Below, piece by piece: positions 1-8,403 of a stretch of 64,000 nt of DNA. The DNA is from Bradyrhizobium embrapense (lineage in GTDB: Bacteria; Pseudomonadota; Alphaproteobacteria; Rhizobiales; Xanthobacteraceae). A program made the position numbers and the translations under genes. The notes beneath the pieces are model-generated. The model saw only the letters and a list, made by a program, of their open reading frames with translations. It was not told the origin of the DNA and did no database searches. Positions within the stretch are counted from its first letter, which is position 1. Every line of letters begins with the position of its first letter. Location of the stretch: assembly GCF_001189235.2 (NCBI RefSeq), contig NZ_LFIP02000002.1:1303949-1367948 (forward strand), written 5' to 3'.

Positions 1-1060
1 GTTGCGTCGATGACGCACTGCGCCGCCGCCAGCGTTCCCACAGCCCGATCACGCCGTCGGATGACCAGAACACGATGGCGAGGAAGCCGAGCCCGATCAG
101 CAGGCGGAAGCGATTGCCGTCGAGCCCGAACTTGATCAACACGTCGAGCGCGAAGGTGCGCAGCAGGACGAAGATCAGCGCCCCGATAAACGGCCCGATC
201 GGCCTTGTGATGCCGCCGACCACGGCGATGATCAGGACGTCGATGCAGGCGCCGACGCTGACCGAGCCGGGCGAGATCTGCCGGTAGTTCCAGACCTGCA
301 ATACGCCGCCGAGCGCGGCGATGAATGCCGCGAAGGCATAGGCCGCGATGCGGTGCGCATTGGGATTGAAGCCGAGCGCCGCCATGCGGCGGGAGTTGTC
401 GCGGACGCCCTGCAGCGCGAGGCCGAACGGCGCGCGCGAGACATACTGGACCGCGAAGTAGCAGATCGCGGCGACGCCGAGCGTCACATAGTAGAAGGCG
501 ATATCGGCGCGCCAGTCGACGCCCCAGAAATGCGGCGTCGCGACGGTGTTGATGCCGGTGTGGCCGTTGAAGATCGCCCAGTTCTGGTTGGTGAAGTAGT
601 AGAACGCCGCGCCGATCGCCAGCGTGATCATGATGGTGTAGATGCCCTCGGTGCGCACCGCGAGCGCGCCGCCGAGCGTGCCGAACAGCGTAGCCAGCGC
701 CAGCGCCATCGGCGTCGCGAGCCACCACGGCCAGCCGAGGCTGATATTGGCGTTGCCGCTGACGCCGAACACCGCGACCATGTAGCCGGCGAAGCCCGCG
801 ATGGTGAGCTGCATCAGGCTGACCATGCCGCCATAGCCGGCGAGGAACATCAGGCTGAGCGCGATGATGCCGAGGATCAGCGTGGTGGCGAAGATCTCGA
901 TCAGGAAGAAGCCGTTGGCGATCAGCGGCATGATCACCAGGATCAGCGCGACCAGCCAGGCCACCGGGTTCTGGAATTCCGGCCAGGCACGGATCAGGGC
1001 GCGGCGCGTCGTTGGCGTAGTGGGGTCGGGGCGGAACTGGGTGCTCTGGAGCAACGACAT
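1..1060 (-). CDS. livM: Branched-chain amino acid-type ABC transporter permease LivM (partial, runs off left edge)
   Basis: Inner-membrane permease of a HAAT-family ABC importer, forming the translocation channel with LivH. Reading the minus strand from ATG at 1060 gives about 353 residues with no stop before the window edge, so the C-terminus is missing, probably by only a few residues. Family signatures visible are GYGGMVSLMQL early in the protein, RDNSRRMAALG past the middle, and a GGITRPIGPFIGA loop. Many hydrophobic segments follow a short hydrophilic N-terminus. It starts one base after the livH stop, so the two are translationally coupled. The ATPases (livG, livF) are not in view and may lie further left. 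The substrate could be an aromatic acid, amide or amino acid; sequence alone cannot tell. Confidence 0.88.
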   Translation of the reverse strand, partial: MSLLQSTQFRPDPTTPTTRRALIRAWPEFQNPVAWLVALILVIMPLIANGFFLIEIFATTLILGIIALSLMFLAGYGGMVSLMQLTIAGFAGYMVAVFGVSGNANISLGWPWWLATPMALALATLFGTLGGALAVRTEGIYTIMITLAIGAAFYYFTNQNWAIFNGHTGINTVATPHFWGVDWRADIAFYYVTLGVAAICYFAVQYVSRAPFGLALQGVRDNSRRMAALGFNPNAHRIAAYAFAAFIAALGGVLQVWNYRQISPGSVSVGACIDVLIIAVVGGITRPIGPFIGALIFVLLRTFALDVLIKFGLDGNRFRLLIGLGFLAIVFWSSDGVIGLWERWRRRSASSTQ

Positions 1061-1061
1061 C

Positions 1062-2072
1062 TCATCGCCTCGCCAGCAGGCCCTGCGGCCGCAGCGCAAG
1101 CACCACGACCATGATCAGGAAGGTGACGACGATGGCGTAGGTCGGGATGTAGACCGAGCCGAGCTGCTCGGCGAGCCCGATGATGACGGCGCCGAGCGCG
1201 GCCCCCGGAATTGAGCCCATGCCGCCGACGATCACGACGACCAGGGACGCGAGCAGGAAGCGCGTATCCTCGCCCGGCGACAGCGATTGGAAGGTGCCAC
1301 CGACGACGCCGGCGATGCCGGCAAGCCCTGCGCCGAGCGCGAACACCAGCACGAACACGAGCTGGATCCGCACCCCGGTCGCGGCCAGGATGTCGCGGTC
1401 GTCGACCCCAGCGCGCACGATCATGCCGATCCGGGTGCGGTTGAGCGCCAGCCACATCGCGATGCCGATCACGACGGAGGCTGCGAAGATCACCAGCCGC
1501 ACCAGCGGGTACTGCAGATAGACCGGCTCGCCCGATGATTTGATCGCGGTCAGCAACGGCAACTGCACCGGGCCGATCAGCCAGCTCGGGGTCTGGACCT
1601 GGTAGAAGTCGCCGCCGAACACCCACAGCATCAGGTCGGCGAACACGATCGAGAGCCCGATCGTGACCATGGTCTGCCGGAGATCCTGCCCCTCCATCCG
1701 GCGGAACACGGCGAGCTGCAGGATCACGCCGACCAGCGCCACTGCGATGAAGGCGACGATGAAGGAGAGGATCCACGACCCGGTCCAGGTGCTGATCGCG
1801 TAGCCGATATAGCCGCCGAACAAATACAGCGAGCCGTGCGCGAGGTTGACGTTGCGCATCAGGCCGAAGATCAGCGTGAAGCCGCTCGCCACCAGGAAAT
1901 ACAGCCCGCCGAGCGTGATGCCGTTCAGCACGGCGTTGAGGAACAAGCGCTTGCGGCCGATCGCGGCTTCCAGCCCCGGCGGCCAGATCGCGAACACCAG
2001 CCACAGCAGCACCGCGACCGCGATGATCACGATCAGCGCCCAGGCTGGATGGCGTTCGATGAACCTGGCCAT
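1062..2072 (-). CDS. livH: Branched-chain amino acid-type ABC transporter permease LivH
   Basis: Inner-membrane permease partner of LivM. The 336 residues are longer than the usual 290 or so because of an N-terminal extension with an extra hydrophobic segment (about residues 12-30). The LivH hallmark NLAHGSLYLFGGY and the cytoplasmic loop GGMGSIPGAALGA that contacts the ATPase are both present. The stop is one base upstream of the livM ATG. The binding protein and an AraC regulator lie upstream on the same strand, so livK-araC-livH-livM may be one transcript, although the 121-138 bp gaps leave room for extra promoters. The family is certain; the substrate is unknown. Confidence 0.9.
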   Translation of the reverse strand: MARFIERHPAWALIVIIAVAVLLWLVFAIWPPGLEAAIGRKRLFLNAVLNGITLGGLYFLVASGFTLIFGLMRNVNLAHGSLYLFGGYIGYAISTWTGSWILSFIVAFIAVALVGVILQLAVFRRMEGQDLRQTMVTIGLSIVFADLMLWVFGGDFYQVQTPSWLIGPVQLPLLTAIKSSGEPVYLQYPLVRLVIFAASVVIGIAMWLALNRTRIGMIVRAGVDDRDILAATGVRIQLVFVLVFALGAGLAGIAGVVGGTFQSLSPGEDTRFLLASLVVVIVGGMGSIPGAALGAVIIGLAEQLGSVYIPTYAIVVTFLIMVVVLALRPQGLLARR

Positions 2073-2193
2073 CTCCGTCGCGTTCCCTCTGACGTCGCGA
2101 CCGTCTGCCGGGCCGCGTGTCCTTGCATCCTACCGAGGGCGAAAGCTTCGGATTTGATCGAGAGTATCTTTTATCGTTTGCCCGGAACTCCCT

Positions 2194-3012
2194 TCACGGC
2201 CGCAACACCTTGGCGGCGCGGCGATAGTCGGTCGGGGCCATGCCGACATTGGCAGCGAAGAAGCGGGTGAAGCCGCTCTGCGAGGAGAAGCCGAGATCGA
2301 AGCCGATATCGGCGATCGGCGCTTCCGTCGCCACCAGCGCATCCAGCGCCTGCTCCATGATCAGCGTGTTCATGTAGAGGTGAGGGGTGACGCCGGTTTG
2401 GGTCCGGAACAGCCGGTAGAAATGCGGCCGTGACAAGCCGGCCTCGCGCGCGATCGCATCGAGCTCGATCTCGGCGCCGGGACTTTCCGACATCAGCTTG
2501 ATCGATTTACGCACCCGGAAATCGGTCACCCCGGCGGCGGCCGGCGTGTCCTGTGCCGCCTGCCAGCTCTCCTCGTAGCAGGAATCGATCAGCTGCCTGA
2601 GCTCGCAGTCGAGGCTGCGCAGCGACGGCGCGCCGCACACCAGTGCTGCAGTGCGGCGGATCAGCCGGTCGAGCGCCTCGGTGCGCGGAAAGAAGGTGCG
2701 GCCGAACCGCAGGCCCTGCGCGCTCGCGGGCTGCGGCGCGAACCATTCGGCATTGACGTAGAGCACGAAGAAGATCGCGCCATGGTCCATGTCGGTCGGC
2801 AGAAAATTGTGCGGTTCCCACGGGTTGACCGCAACCACGGTGTCGTCCTTGAGCAGCAGGCGCTGCTCGGAGACGTCGATCTGCGCCGGCGTGCCGCCGA
2901 CATGAAAGATCAAGTGCCCTTCGCGGTGCGCATGCACGTTGAAGGGACGGTTCAACTGGTAGACCGTCGCGCGACCGAACCGGCCGTGGAAGACGGCAAG
3001 CGCCCTGCTCAT
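2194..3012 (-). CDS. AraC-family transcriptional regulator
   Basis: A 272-residue cytoplasmic regulator. The N-terminal half is a cupin-type sensor: His residues in HAHREGHLIFHVGG, then PWEPHNF. The C-terminal ~100 residues form the double helix-turn-helix of AraC proteins; the second HTH reads IADIGFDLGFSSQSGFTRFF and is followed by the usual PTDYRR end. It sits between the binding-protein gene and livH of an ABC importer on the same strand and probably controls that importer in response to its substrate. ATG at 3012 is followed directly by the sensor domain, so the start is credible. The longer reading frame overlapping it is out of frame and is a shadow. Confidence 0.85.
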   Translation of the reverse strand: MSRALAVFHGRFGRATVYQLNRPFNVHAHREGHLIFHVGGTPAQIDVSEQRLLLKDDTVVAVNPWEPHNFLPTDMDHGAIFFVLYVNAEWFAPQPASAQGLRFGRTFFPRTEALDRLIRRTAALVCGAPSLRSLDCELRQLIDSCYEESWQAAQDTPAAAGVTDFRVRKSIKLMSESPGAEIELDAIAREAGLSRPHFYRLFRTQTGVTPHLYMNTLIMEQALDALVATEAPIADIGFDLGFSSQSGFTRFFAANVGMAPTDYRRAAKVLRP

Positions 3013-3150
3013 GCCTCCCCTCCCGCGGGATGTTCTTGTCTTTTCGACAAGCGTTCATCATCCGCCCGCGGAAAGCAAGGGCGAGCAGGGCTCTTGATGC
3101 AACCGCGCGCCTTCGTCACGGCTGGCTTGCTCGCACCTGCAACAAATACG

Positions 3151-4401
3151 TCAGTACTTCTTGCACTCCGGGACCGTGCGGCTCGGCAGGCCGATCTTGG
3201 CGAACACCGCCGGATCGTAGCCAAGCGTCTGGTTGACGTTCGGGATCACCTTGACGACCTTGCTGAACAGCGCGCCCTTGCCGTCATCGACCACCTCGGT
3301 GACGAAATTGGTGCCGATCGCCTGGCGGTTGGCGTCGAGTTTGATCTTGCCGTTCGGGGCGTCGATCTCGATCTTGGCCAGCGCGTCCTTGAGCTTGGCC
3401 TGATTGTTGGAGAGGTCGCCATTGACCTGCCGCAGCGCCAGGATCAGCGCCATGGTCGAGCCGTAATAGTTGGTGGCCAGCAGCGATGGGCTCGGGAAGC
3501 GTTTGCTCTCCGGGAACGAGTCCTGATAGGCCTTCACGAACTTCTGCCAGCCCGGATCCTCCCAGGTATCGGCCTGGCCGCTCGCGGCGATGGTGCCGAT
3601 CAGCGCGTTCTTGGCACTGCCCTTCGACGACAGGATGGTCTGGTCGATCATGATCGAGCCGCCCATCAGATGCGCCTTGCCGCCGGCCTGCTGATACTGG
3701 TTGAGGAAGTTGACGGCGTCGGCGCCGCCGAGGCCGAGATAGATTGCATCGACATCGTCGGGCAGTGCGGCGATGACAGAGGCGAAATCCTTGGTGCCGA
3801 GCGGCACCCATTGGCGGTTGGTGACCTGGCCGCCGGCGCCGCAGAACTCGAGCACGAGGCCGAACACCTGGGTGTAGATGAACGAGTAATCCTCGCCGAC
3901 GGTTGCGATCTTGCGATAGCCCTTGGTCTCGTAGGCGTACTTGCCGAGGCCGACCTGCCACTGCGCGCCGTCCATGTTGTAGCGGAAGAAGTTCGGCGCC
4001 GGATCGACGTAGGTCGTCTCCTGAGCGCCGGAGGCGGCGTTGACGAAGGTCAGCTCCGGATGGGTCTTGGCAAAATTCTTCACCGCGATGCCTTCGTCGC
4101 CGGACAGCGGCGACAGCAGGATCTGCACCTTGTCCTGCTCAATCAGCTTACGCACCGCGCGCACCGCGGAGTCCGGCGTCGCGTCGGTTGAGGCGACGAC
4201 GAATTCGAGCTCCTTGTCGCCGATCTTCTTGCCTAGCACATTGAGGGCGGTCTGGTGGCCGCGCATGCCATCCTCGCCGAGCACCGTGTAAGTGCCCTCG
4301 AGCGTCGCGGTGACGCCGACCTTGATCTTCTCCTGGGCGAACGCCGTGCCCGAAAGCAACAGGCTGCTCAACGCAATCAGTCCCAAACTGCCTTTCAACA
4401 T
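3151..4401 (-). CDS. Branched-chain amino acid-type ABC transporter substrate-binding protein
   Basis: Periplasmic binding protein (Peripla_BP_6, LivK-like) feeding LivH/LivM. The start was moved to ATG 4401: it has the Shine-Dalgarno GGGAGGAG just upstream and begins a clear Sec signal peptide, MLKGSLGLIALSSLLLSG, with AFA-Q cleavage. The longer frame adds an unlikely Arg-rich extension. The mature part starts EKIKVGVTATLEGTYTVLGE, the standard first strand of the family. At 416 residues it is within the family range. It is first of four same-strand genes (binding protein, AraC, livH, livM). This type often binds aromatic acids, amides or short peptides in rhizobia as well as amino acids, so the ligand is open. 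Confidence 0.88.
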   Translation of the reverse strand: MLKGSLGLIALSSLLLSGTAFAQEKIKVGVTATLEGTYTVLGEDGMRGHQTALNVLGKKIGDKELEFVVASTDATPDSAVRAVRKLIEQDKVQILLSPLSGDEGIAVKNFAKTHPELTFVNAASGAQETTYVDPAPNFFRYNMDGAQWQVGLGKYAYETKGYRKIATVGEDYSFIYTQVFGLVLEFCGAGGQVTNRQWVPLGTKDFASVIAALPDDVDAIYLGLGGADAVNFLNQYQQAGGKAHLMGGSIMIDQTILSSKGSAKNALIGTIAASGQADTWEDPGWQKFVKAYQDSFPESKRFPSPSLLATNYYGSTMALILALRQVNGDLSNNQAKLKDALAKIEIDAPNGKIKLDANRQAIGTNFVTEVVDDGKGALFSKVVKVIPNVNQTLGYDPAVFAKIGLPSRTVPECKKY

Positions 4402-4677
4402 CGCTCTCCTCCCTCTGTGTTGTCGCCGATCTCCACATGGCCTGACGAAGGCCGATGGGTGTCCGGTTGTTGCCGGCAAAGCTAGCCGAAGGCAGGCGCA
4501 GCGCGGATGTCGTCGTCGCTTGGGTGCTTAACGGGCAGTCTCATTTTGATTGTTGCGCCGCAACGAGCTTCGCGGCGCAATGTCGCGGTGGTTGTTCGGT
4601 CTGTTCGGTGTCATCAACGAAAAAGGGGGCGGTCCAGTATTTCAGAGACAGCAATGCTCGAACCGAGGAGCCGCGGC

Positions 4678-4710
4678 GTACTGGATCGCCCGGTCAAGCC
4701 GGCGATGACA
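4678..4710. repeat. REP-like intergenic palindromic element
   Basis: The core ACTGGATCGCCCGGT followed by an imperfect complementary arm ending GGCGATGACA forms a short hairpin. The same core reappears as a perfect palindrome at 53179-53210. Elements of this type are dispersed in Bradyrhizobium intergenic regions (known for the genus). A related inverted piece, ccagta at 4634-4639, may extend the fold. Confidence 0.55.
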
Positions 4711-4784
4711 GATGAGAATGAGATACAATTCTGCATTCTCGCGACATGAATTGCCCGAGCTTTGCTGGTCGTTCCGCCCTCTGT

Positions 4785-5140
4785 CTTGCAGAGGGCGCAG
4801 GGAAAGCCGGGTGCCGATCGCACCCATGGGCCCCGTGCAATGGGTAGAAAGCACGGGGGGTAGGACCACAGGTGTAACCGGAAACAACCCGGCTTTCCCT
4901 GCGCGATGGGCTACGGCTTACTTCGTGCTCTCCCCGGCGAGACTGGGCTTTTTTGTCACCGTCTTCGCAACGCGCGACCTGCGCAATCGGAAAAGACACC
5001 TGCCGTTAGGGCGTCAGGACCACACGACTTCACCGTCCGCTTCATGCGCATTCGTCGACTGCGCACGACCGCGTCCACCGCATCTCGACCCGCGTTCGTG
5101 ACGACCGCGAAGCGCCCCTCGTTCGGGCGAGACGGGTACA
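4785..5140. repeat. Structured intergenic repeat with nested inverted repeats; no gene
   Basis: This is the core of an 830-base stretch (4402-5233) without a gene. A perfect 17-base inverted repeat, gcgcagggaaagccggg at 4795-4811 and its complement at 4888-4904, encloses a second pair, ccccgtgc at 4831-4838 and gcacgggg at 4851-4858. The sequence onward to about 5140 resembles dispersed non-coding sequence that often yields spurious small ORFs in Bradyrhizobium genomes; this is from memory, not a search. Small open frames here lack ribosome sites and protein-like composition, so I do not call them. Confidence 0.55.
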
Positions 5141-5233
5141 TTGAACAGCTGAGTTGGGCGTCATGTCAAGAACGTATTCTGAAAAAACGAATTGCGGGGC
5201 GCGAAGCGGCAATCCGGTCCAGGCATCGCCTTG

Positions 5234-5953
5234 CTAGGGCATATGGTGGCCGGCGGCCTGCCCGCCGTCGACGTGGAGGACTTCTCCGGTCACGAAGCCC
5301 GCGCCATCGAGGTAGAGCACCGCGCCGACGATGTCGGAGATCTCTCCCATCCGGCCGACCGGGTGGAGCGCCGCCAGCGCTTGATGCGCCTCCGCCGGAT
5401 GCATCGGGGTCTTGATGATTCCGGGAGATACCGCATTGACGCGGATTCCGCTCCTTGCATATTCGATGGCGAGCGCGCGGGTTGCGGCGTTCAGGGCGCC
5501 CTTGGTCAGCGAGGCGAGGGCGGCGGGAACGCTGCTCATCGGCTGGTCGACGAGACTCGTCGTGATGGTGACGATGTGACCGTGCCCCTGCTTGCTCATC
5601 AGCTCCAGCGCGCGCCGGGTCATGTTGAAGAAGCCGGTCACGTTGGTCGAGATGTAGCTGGCGTAGTCCTCCTGCGTATAAGCGGTGAATGGCTTTGCCA
5701 GGAAGATGCCGGCGTTGTTGACCAGCGTGTCGACGCGGCCGAAGCGCTCCAGCGCTGCCTTGAATACGCTCTCCGCTGTTTCTGCTGCGCCGACATCGCC
5801 CGCCACCGTGACGATATCCGCGTCAGCCGCCGGCTTGATCGCGCGCGAGGTCGCGACCACCCGGCAGTTGCGATCCCTGAAGGCCTGCACGATGCCAGCG
5901 CCGATTCCCTGCGACGCCCCGGTGACGACGGCTACTTTCCGCTCCGTGCTCAT
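5234..5953 (-). CDS. Short-chain dehydrogenase/reductase lacking the catalytic tyrosine
   Basis: An SDR-fold protein of 239 residues. The cofactor site TGASQGIGAG (residues 11-20), NNAG (79-82) and the Ser position (S133, in TTSLVD) are present, but the YxxxK motif reads ASLTK, with Ala147 where the catalytic Tyr should be and Lys151 kept. The C-terminus GEVLHVDGG is typical. Start ATG 5953 was chosen over the frame's first codon because AAGGAG lies seven bases upstream. It lies 20 bases downstream of the acyl-CoA dehydrogenase-like gene on the same strand, so they are probably cotranscribed. The protein may be catalytically altered, may use another residue, or may have a non-redox role. Confidence 0.85.
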   Translation of the reverse strand: MSTERKVAVVTGASQGIGAGIVQAFRDRNCRVVATSRAIKPAADADIVTVAGDVGAAETAESVFKAALERFGRVDTLVNNAGIFLAKPFTAYTQEDYASYISTNVTGFFNMTRRALELMSKQGHGHIVTITTSLVDQPMSSVPAALASLTKGALNAATRALAIEYARSGIRVNAVSPGIIKTPMHPAEAHQALAALHPVGRMGEISDIVGAVLYLDGAGFVTGEVLHVDGGQAAGHHMP

Positions 5954-5973
5954 GATTGCGCTCCTTTGCAATG

Positions 5974-7218
5974 CTACGCCGCGCCACTTGCGGCGAGCGG
6001 GCTGTAGTCGTGGCTCTTGAACAGCGTGTGCAATTGCCGCCGGCGGATGCCGAGATTGCCGCCATCGAAGATCGGCAGCGCAAGCGCGTCCTGCAGCAAG
6101 CCGCCGAACGGGGTCTCATGATCGTAGCTGTCGATCCCGACCACCCGCATCAGATCAGTGATGACGCGCACGGCGGCCTCGGAGCCGAAGATCTTGGCCT
6201 GCACCGAAAGCTCCTCGGCAGCCGGCGACTGGGTGTCGAGAGCATGGCAGGCGCGCCAGCTCAGAGCGCGCGCCGCTTCGATCGTGGTCTTGGCATCGGC
6301 AAGCGCGTAGCCGACCGCCTGATGCTCGATGATGGGATGGACGCCGCCGCGCTTTTCGCTGCGGGCAAAATCCAGCGCGAAAGCAAAGGCGGCCCGCATC
6401 AGCGCCACCCCGAATATCCCGACCAGCGCCGCGGTGCCGGTGAATGACGCCGCGGCCAGCGCCAGGCCGGCACCTTGCTGTCCCAGCAGATTGCGATGCG
6501 GCGCCGCGACGTTGTGCAAACCAAATTGCGGGACAAGGTGCGCGCGATGCCCGACGCTGTCGATCGCACGTTCGAACACGAGACCGTTTACCGGTCCTTC
6601 CACGGCAATGATCGAGATGGCTGTATCGGGCGCCGCCGCCGGATCGGTCCGGCACACGATGGTGAGGAGATCGGCGCCCTCGCGATTCCAGCCGGTCGCC
6701 GACGACACCCATTTCTTGCGGCCGTTGATCATCCAGTTGTCGCCTTCTCGCCGGGCCGTTGTGCGGACGCCTTCGCCGGGCGACGGCGAGGCGGCGTTGG
6801 CGCTGCCGCCCGGCTCGCTGGAGCAGAAGGCGGCGAGGGGCGCGCCGCTGGTCTTCAGGAACGGCGGAAGCAAGCGCTGGCACTGCTCCGGCGTGCCGCC
6901 GAGCAGCAGCGGCAGCAGACCGAGCACGCTGCCGAGCATGGTGAGGGTCACGCTGGGGTTCACGCTGTAGAATTCCTCGGCCAGGATCGCCATGTCGATC
7001 ATGCCGGCGTTGTCGCCGCCGGCAGGCGCCGGAATGCATTTGCGCAAGTAACCGGCCGCCACCATCGCTTCGTAGGTCGGCTTAGTGGCGAGAAAGCGCT
7101 GCTCCGGCGTTGCCAGTCTTTCGGCGGCCCTGGCCTCGGCCAGTACTTTGCTGGCAAATTTGCGGGACTCGAGCTGCAGCTCGCGCTGCTGTGCCGTGAG
7201 CGTGAAATCGATCGCCAT
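5974..7218 (-). CDS. Acyl-CoA dehydrogenase superfamily flavoprotein with Asp as base (nitroalkane oxidase-like)
   Basis: A 414-residue FAD enzyme of the acyl-CoA dehydrogenase fold. The N-terminal helical domain starts MAIDFTLTAQQRELQ, the middle domain has SSEPGGSANAASPSPGEG and KKWVSSATGWNREG, and the C-terminal domain contains FDGGNLGIRRRQL. In ordinary family members the catalytic base in the last motif is Glu (YEG). Here it is Asp385 with Arg392 seven residues later, the Asp402/Arg409 spacing described for nitroalkane oxidase. The substrate may therefore be a nitroalkane or other acidic C-H compound rather than an acyl-CoA; this is inference. The SDR gene follows after 20 bases; an AraC regulator precedes it on the same strand. 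Confidence 0.8.
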   Translation of the reverse strand: MAIDFTLTAQQRELQLESRKFASKVLAEARAAERLATPEQRFLATKPTYEAMVAAGYLRKCIPAPAGGDNAGMIDMAILAEEFYSVNPSVTLTMLGSVLGLLPLLLGGTPEQCQRLLPPFLKTSGAPLAAFCSSEPGGSANAASPSPGEGVRTTARREGDNWMINGRKKWVSSATGWNREGADLLTIVCRTDPAAAPDTAISIIAVEGPVNGLVFERAIDSVGHRAHLVPQFGLHNVAAPHRNLLGQQGAGLALAAASFTGTAALVGIFGVALMRAAFAFALDFARSEKRGGVHPIIEHQAVGYALADAKTTIEAARALSWRACHALDTQSPAAEELSVQAKIFGSEAAVRVITDLMRVVGIDSYDHETPFGGLLQDALALPIFDGGNLGIRRRQLHTLFKSHDYSPLAASGAA

Positions 7219-7333
7219 GCCAATGCCCTCCGTGTCGGCGGTTCGGGCTTAATGGCTATCGCGGCATGGTCGGGAAATCTTGGATGGCAGTGCCTGATTT
7301 CTTGGCGCGGAGTGAACCTAATCTCGCCGCGCC

Positions 7334-8269
7334 TCAGTGCGCGGCGGCGCGGCGGAATTCGCGCGGGGCGAGGCCATTGTGGCGCTTGAACAGGCGGTTG
7401 AAATGCGAGATGTCGCGGAAGCCCGCGGCAAAGGCGATTTCGGCAATGGTCCTGTGGGCAGAGGCGCGATCGAGCAGAGTGCGCGTGCTGGCGGTGATCC
7501 GCTGCTCGTTGACATGTTCGCCCACGGAGCGGCCGGTGCTTGCGAACAGGCGGTGTACGTAGCGCTCGGAGCAGCGGAATTTCGTGGCCAGCGCCGGCGC
7601 GCCGAGCTCGGGATCGTCGCTGTAGCGGGCGATATGGTCAAGCATGACAGACAACAGCACCGGCGTATGCACGCGCTCCGCCGGCACGTCGGCGAGAATG
7701 TCGGGTGCGTGCGCGATCAGCTCGGCGATATGTGTTCCCAGCATCGACGAGGTTGCTGCGAGGCCACCGCCGCTCAGGCAGAGCTCGGCGTAGCTCGCCA
7801 GCGTCCGCGACAACGCGCGGCCGGTCTCGGTCGCAGACAGGCCGAGTCGCGGGTGATCGAACAGCGCGTCCGGCAGCAGACGCCGCGGTACGGCAAAGCA
7901 GAACAGCTTGAAGTGATGCCGGTGGGCGATCTCGAACGGCTGCGTCGTATCGGCAACCGCGAGATCCCCGGGGGCGCTGATCTGCTCGTGGCCGCGCTGC
8001 GAGGTGCGTCCGAGCCCTTCGAGCTGCAGGTTGACGAAACAAAGGTCGTCGGTGCTCGCTGCGATGTGCGAGGCGAGACGGTGCACGATGTGCCCGCTCG
8101 CCGTGACCCGCGATATCTGCAGCGGCGCGGCGTCGACCTTGCAGATCGCACCGGCAAACGATTCCTCGGCAATCCTGCGCGGCTCGAGGCGCACGAAGGC
8201 GGCTGCGAGGTCGTCGGCCCAACTGCCGAAGGGCTGATCCGGACGGGCCGGCCTGGTCGACCATTCCAT
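7334..8269 (-). CDS. AraC-family transcriptional regulator
   Basis: A 311-residue regulator with an N-terminal AraC_binding_2-type sensor (from about residue 10) and a C-terminal double HTH in the last ~100 residues: FRCSERYVHRLFASTGRSVG, then IAEIAFAAGFRDISHFNRLF and a PREFRR end. Start ATG 8269 (MEWSTRPARP) has GAGG upstream and fits the family length. The frame's first codon at 8455 would overlap the upstream SDR gene and add 62 residues unlike the family. It lies upstream of the acyl-CoA dehydrogenase-like/SDR pair on the same strand and is the obvious candidate regulator for it. Confidence 0.82.
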   Translation of the reverse strand: MEWSTRPARPDQPFGSWADDLAAAFVRLEPRRIAEESFAGAICKVDAAPLQISRVTASGHIVHRLASHIAASTDDLCFVNLQLEGLGRTSQRGHEQISAPGDLAVADTTQPFEIAHRHHFKLFCFAVPRRLLPDALFDHPRLGLSATETGRALSRTLASYAELCLSGGGLAATSSMLGTHIAELIAHAPDILADVPAERVHTPVLLSVMLDHIARYSDDPELGAPALATKFRCSERYVHRLFASTGRSVGEHVNEQRITASTRTLLDRASAHRTIAEIAFAAGFRDISHFNRLFKRHNGLAPREFRRAAAH

Positions 8270-8403
8270 GTGCGCCTCGAATAGACCGTCACAGCGAAGG
8301 ACCCAGCGGGGCGAACGATATCGCCGGCCAAACCGGCGGTCAAATTCCGCCGGGGTCCATTTCCCCTGCAAGGATAGGCGCCTGCCTGCAGGGAGCAGCG
8401 ACC

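Noticed and set aside
353..1114. 253-codon plus-strand frame at the left edge
   Set aside because: The minus strand encodes LivM continuously from 1060 to the window edge with family motifs; the plus frame is an Arg/Asp/His-rich shadow.
4402..5233. Several short open frames in the repeat region
   Set aside because: They have no ribosome sites, are Arg/Pro/Thr-rich and coincide with dispersed repeat sequence.
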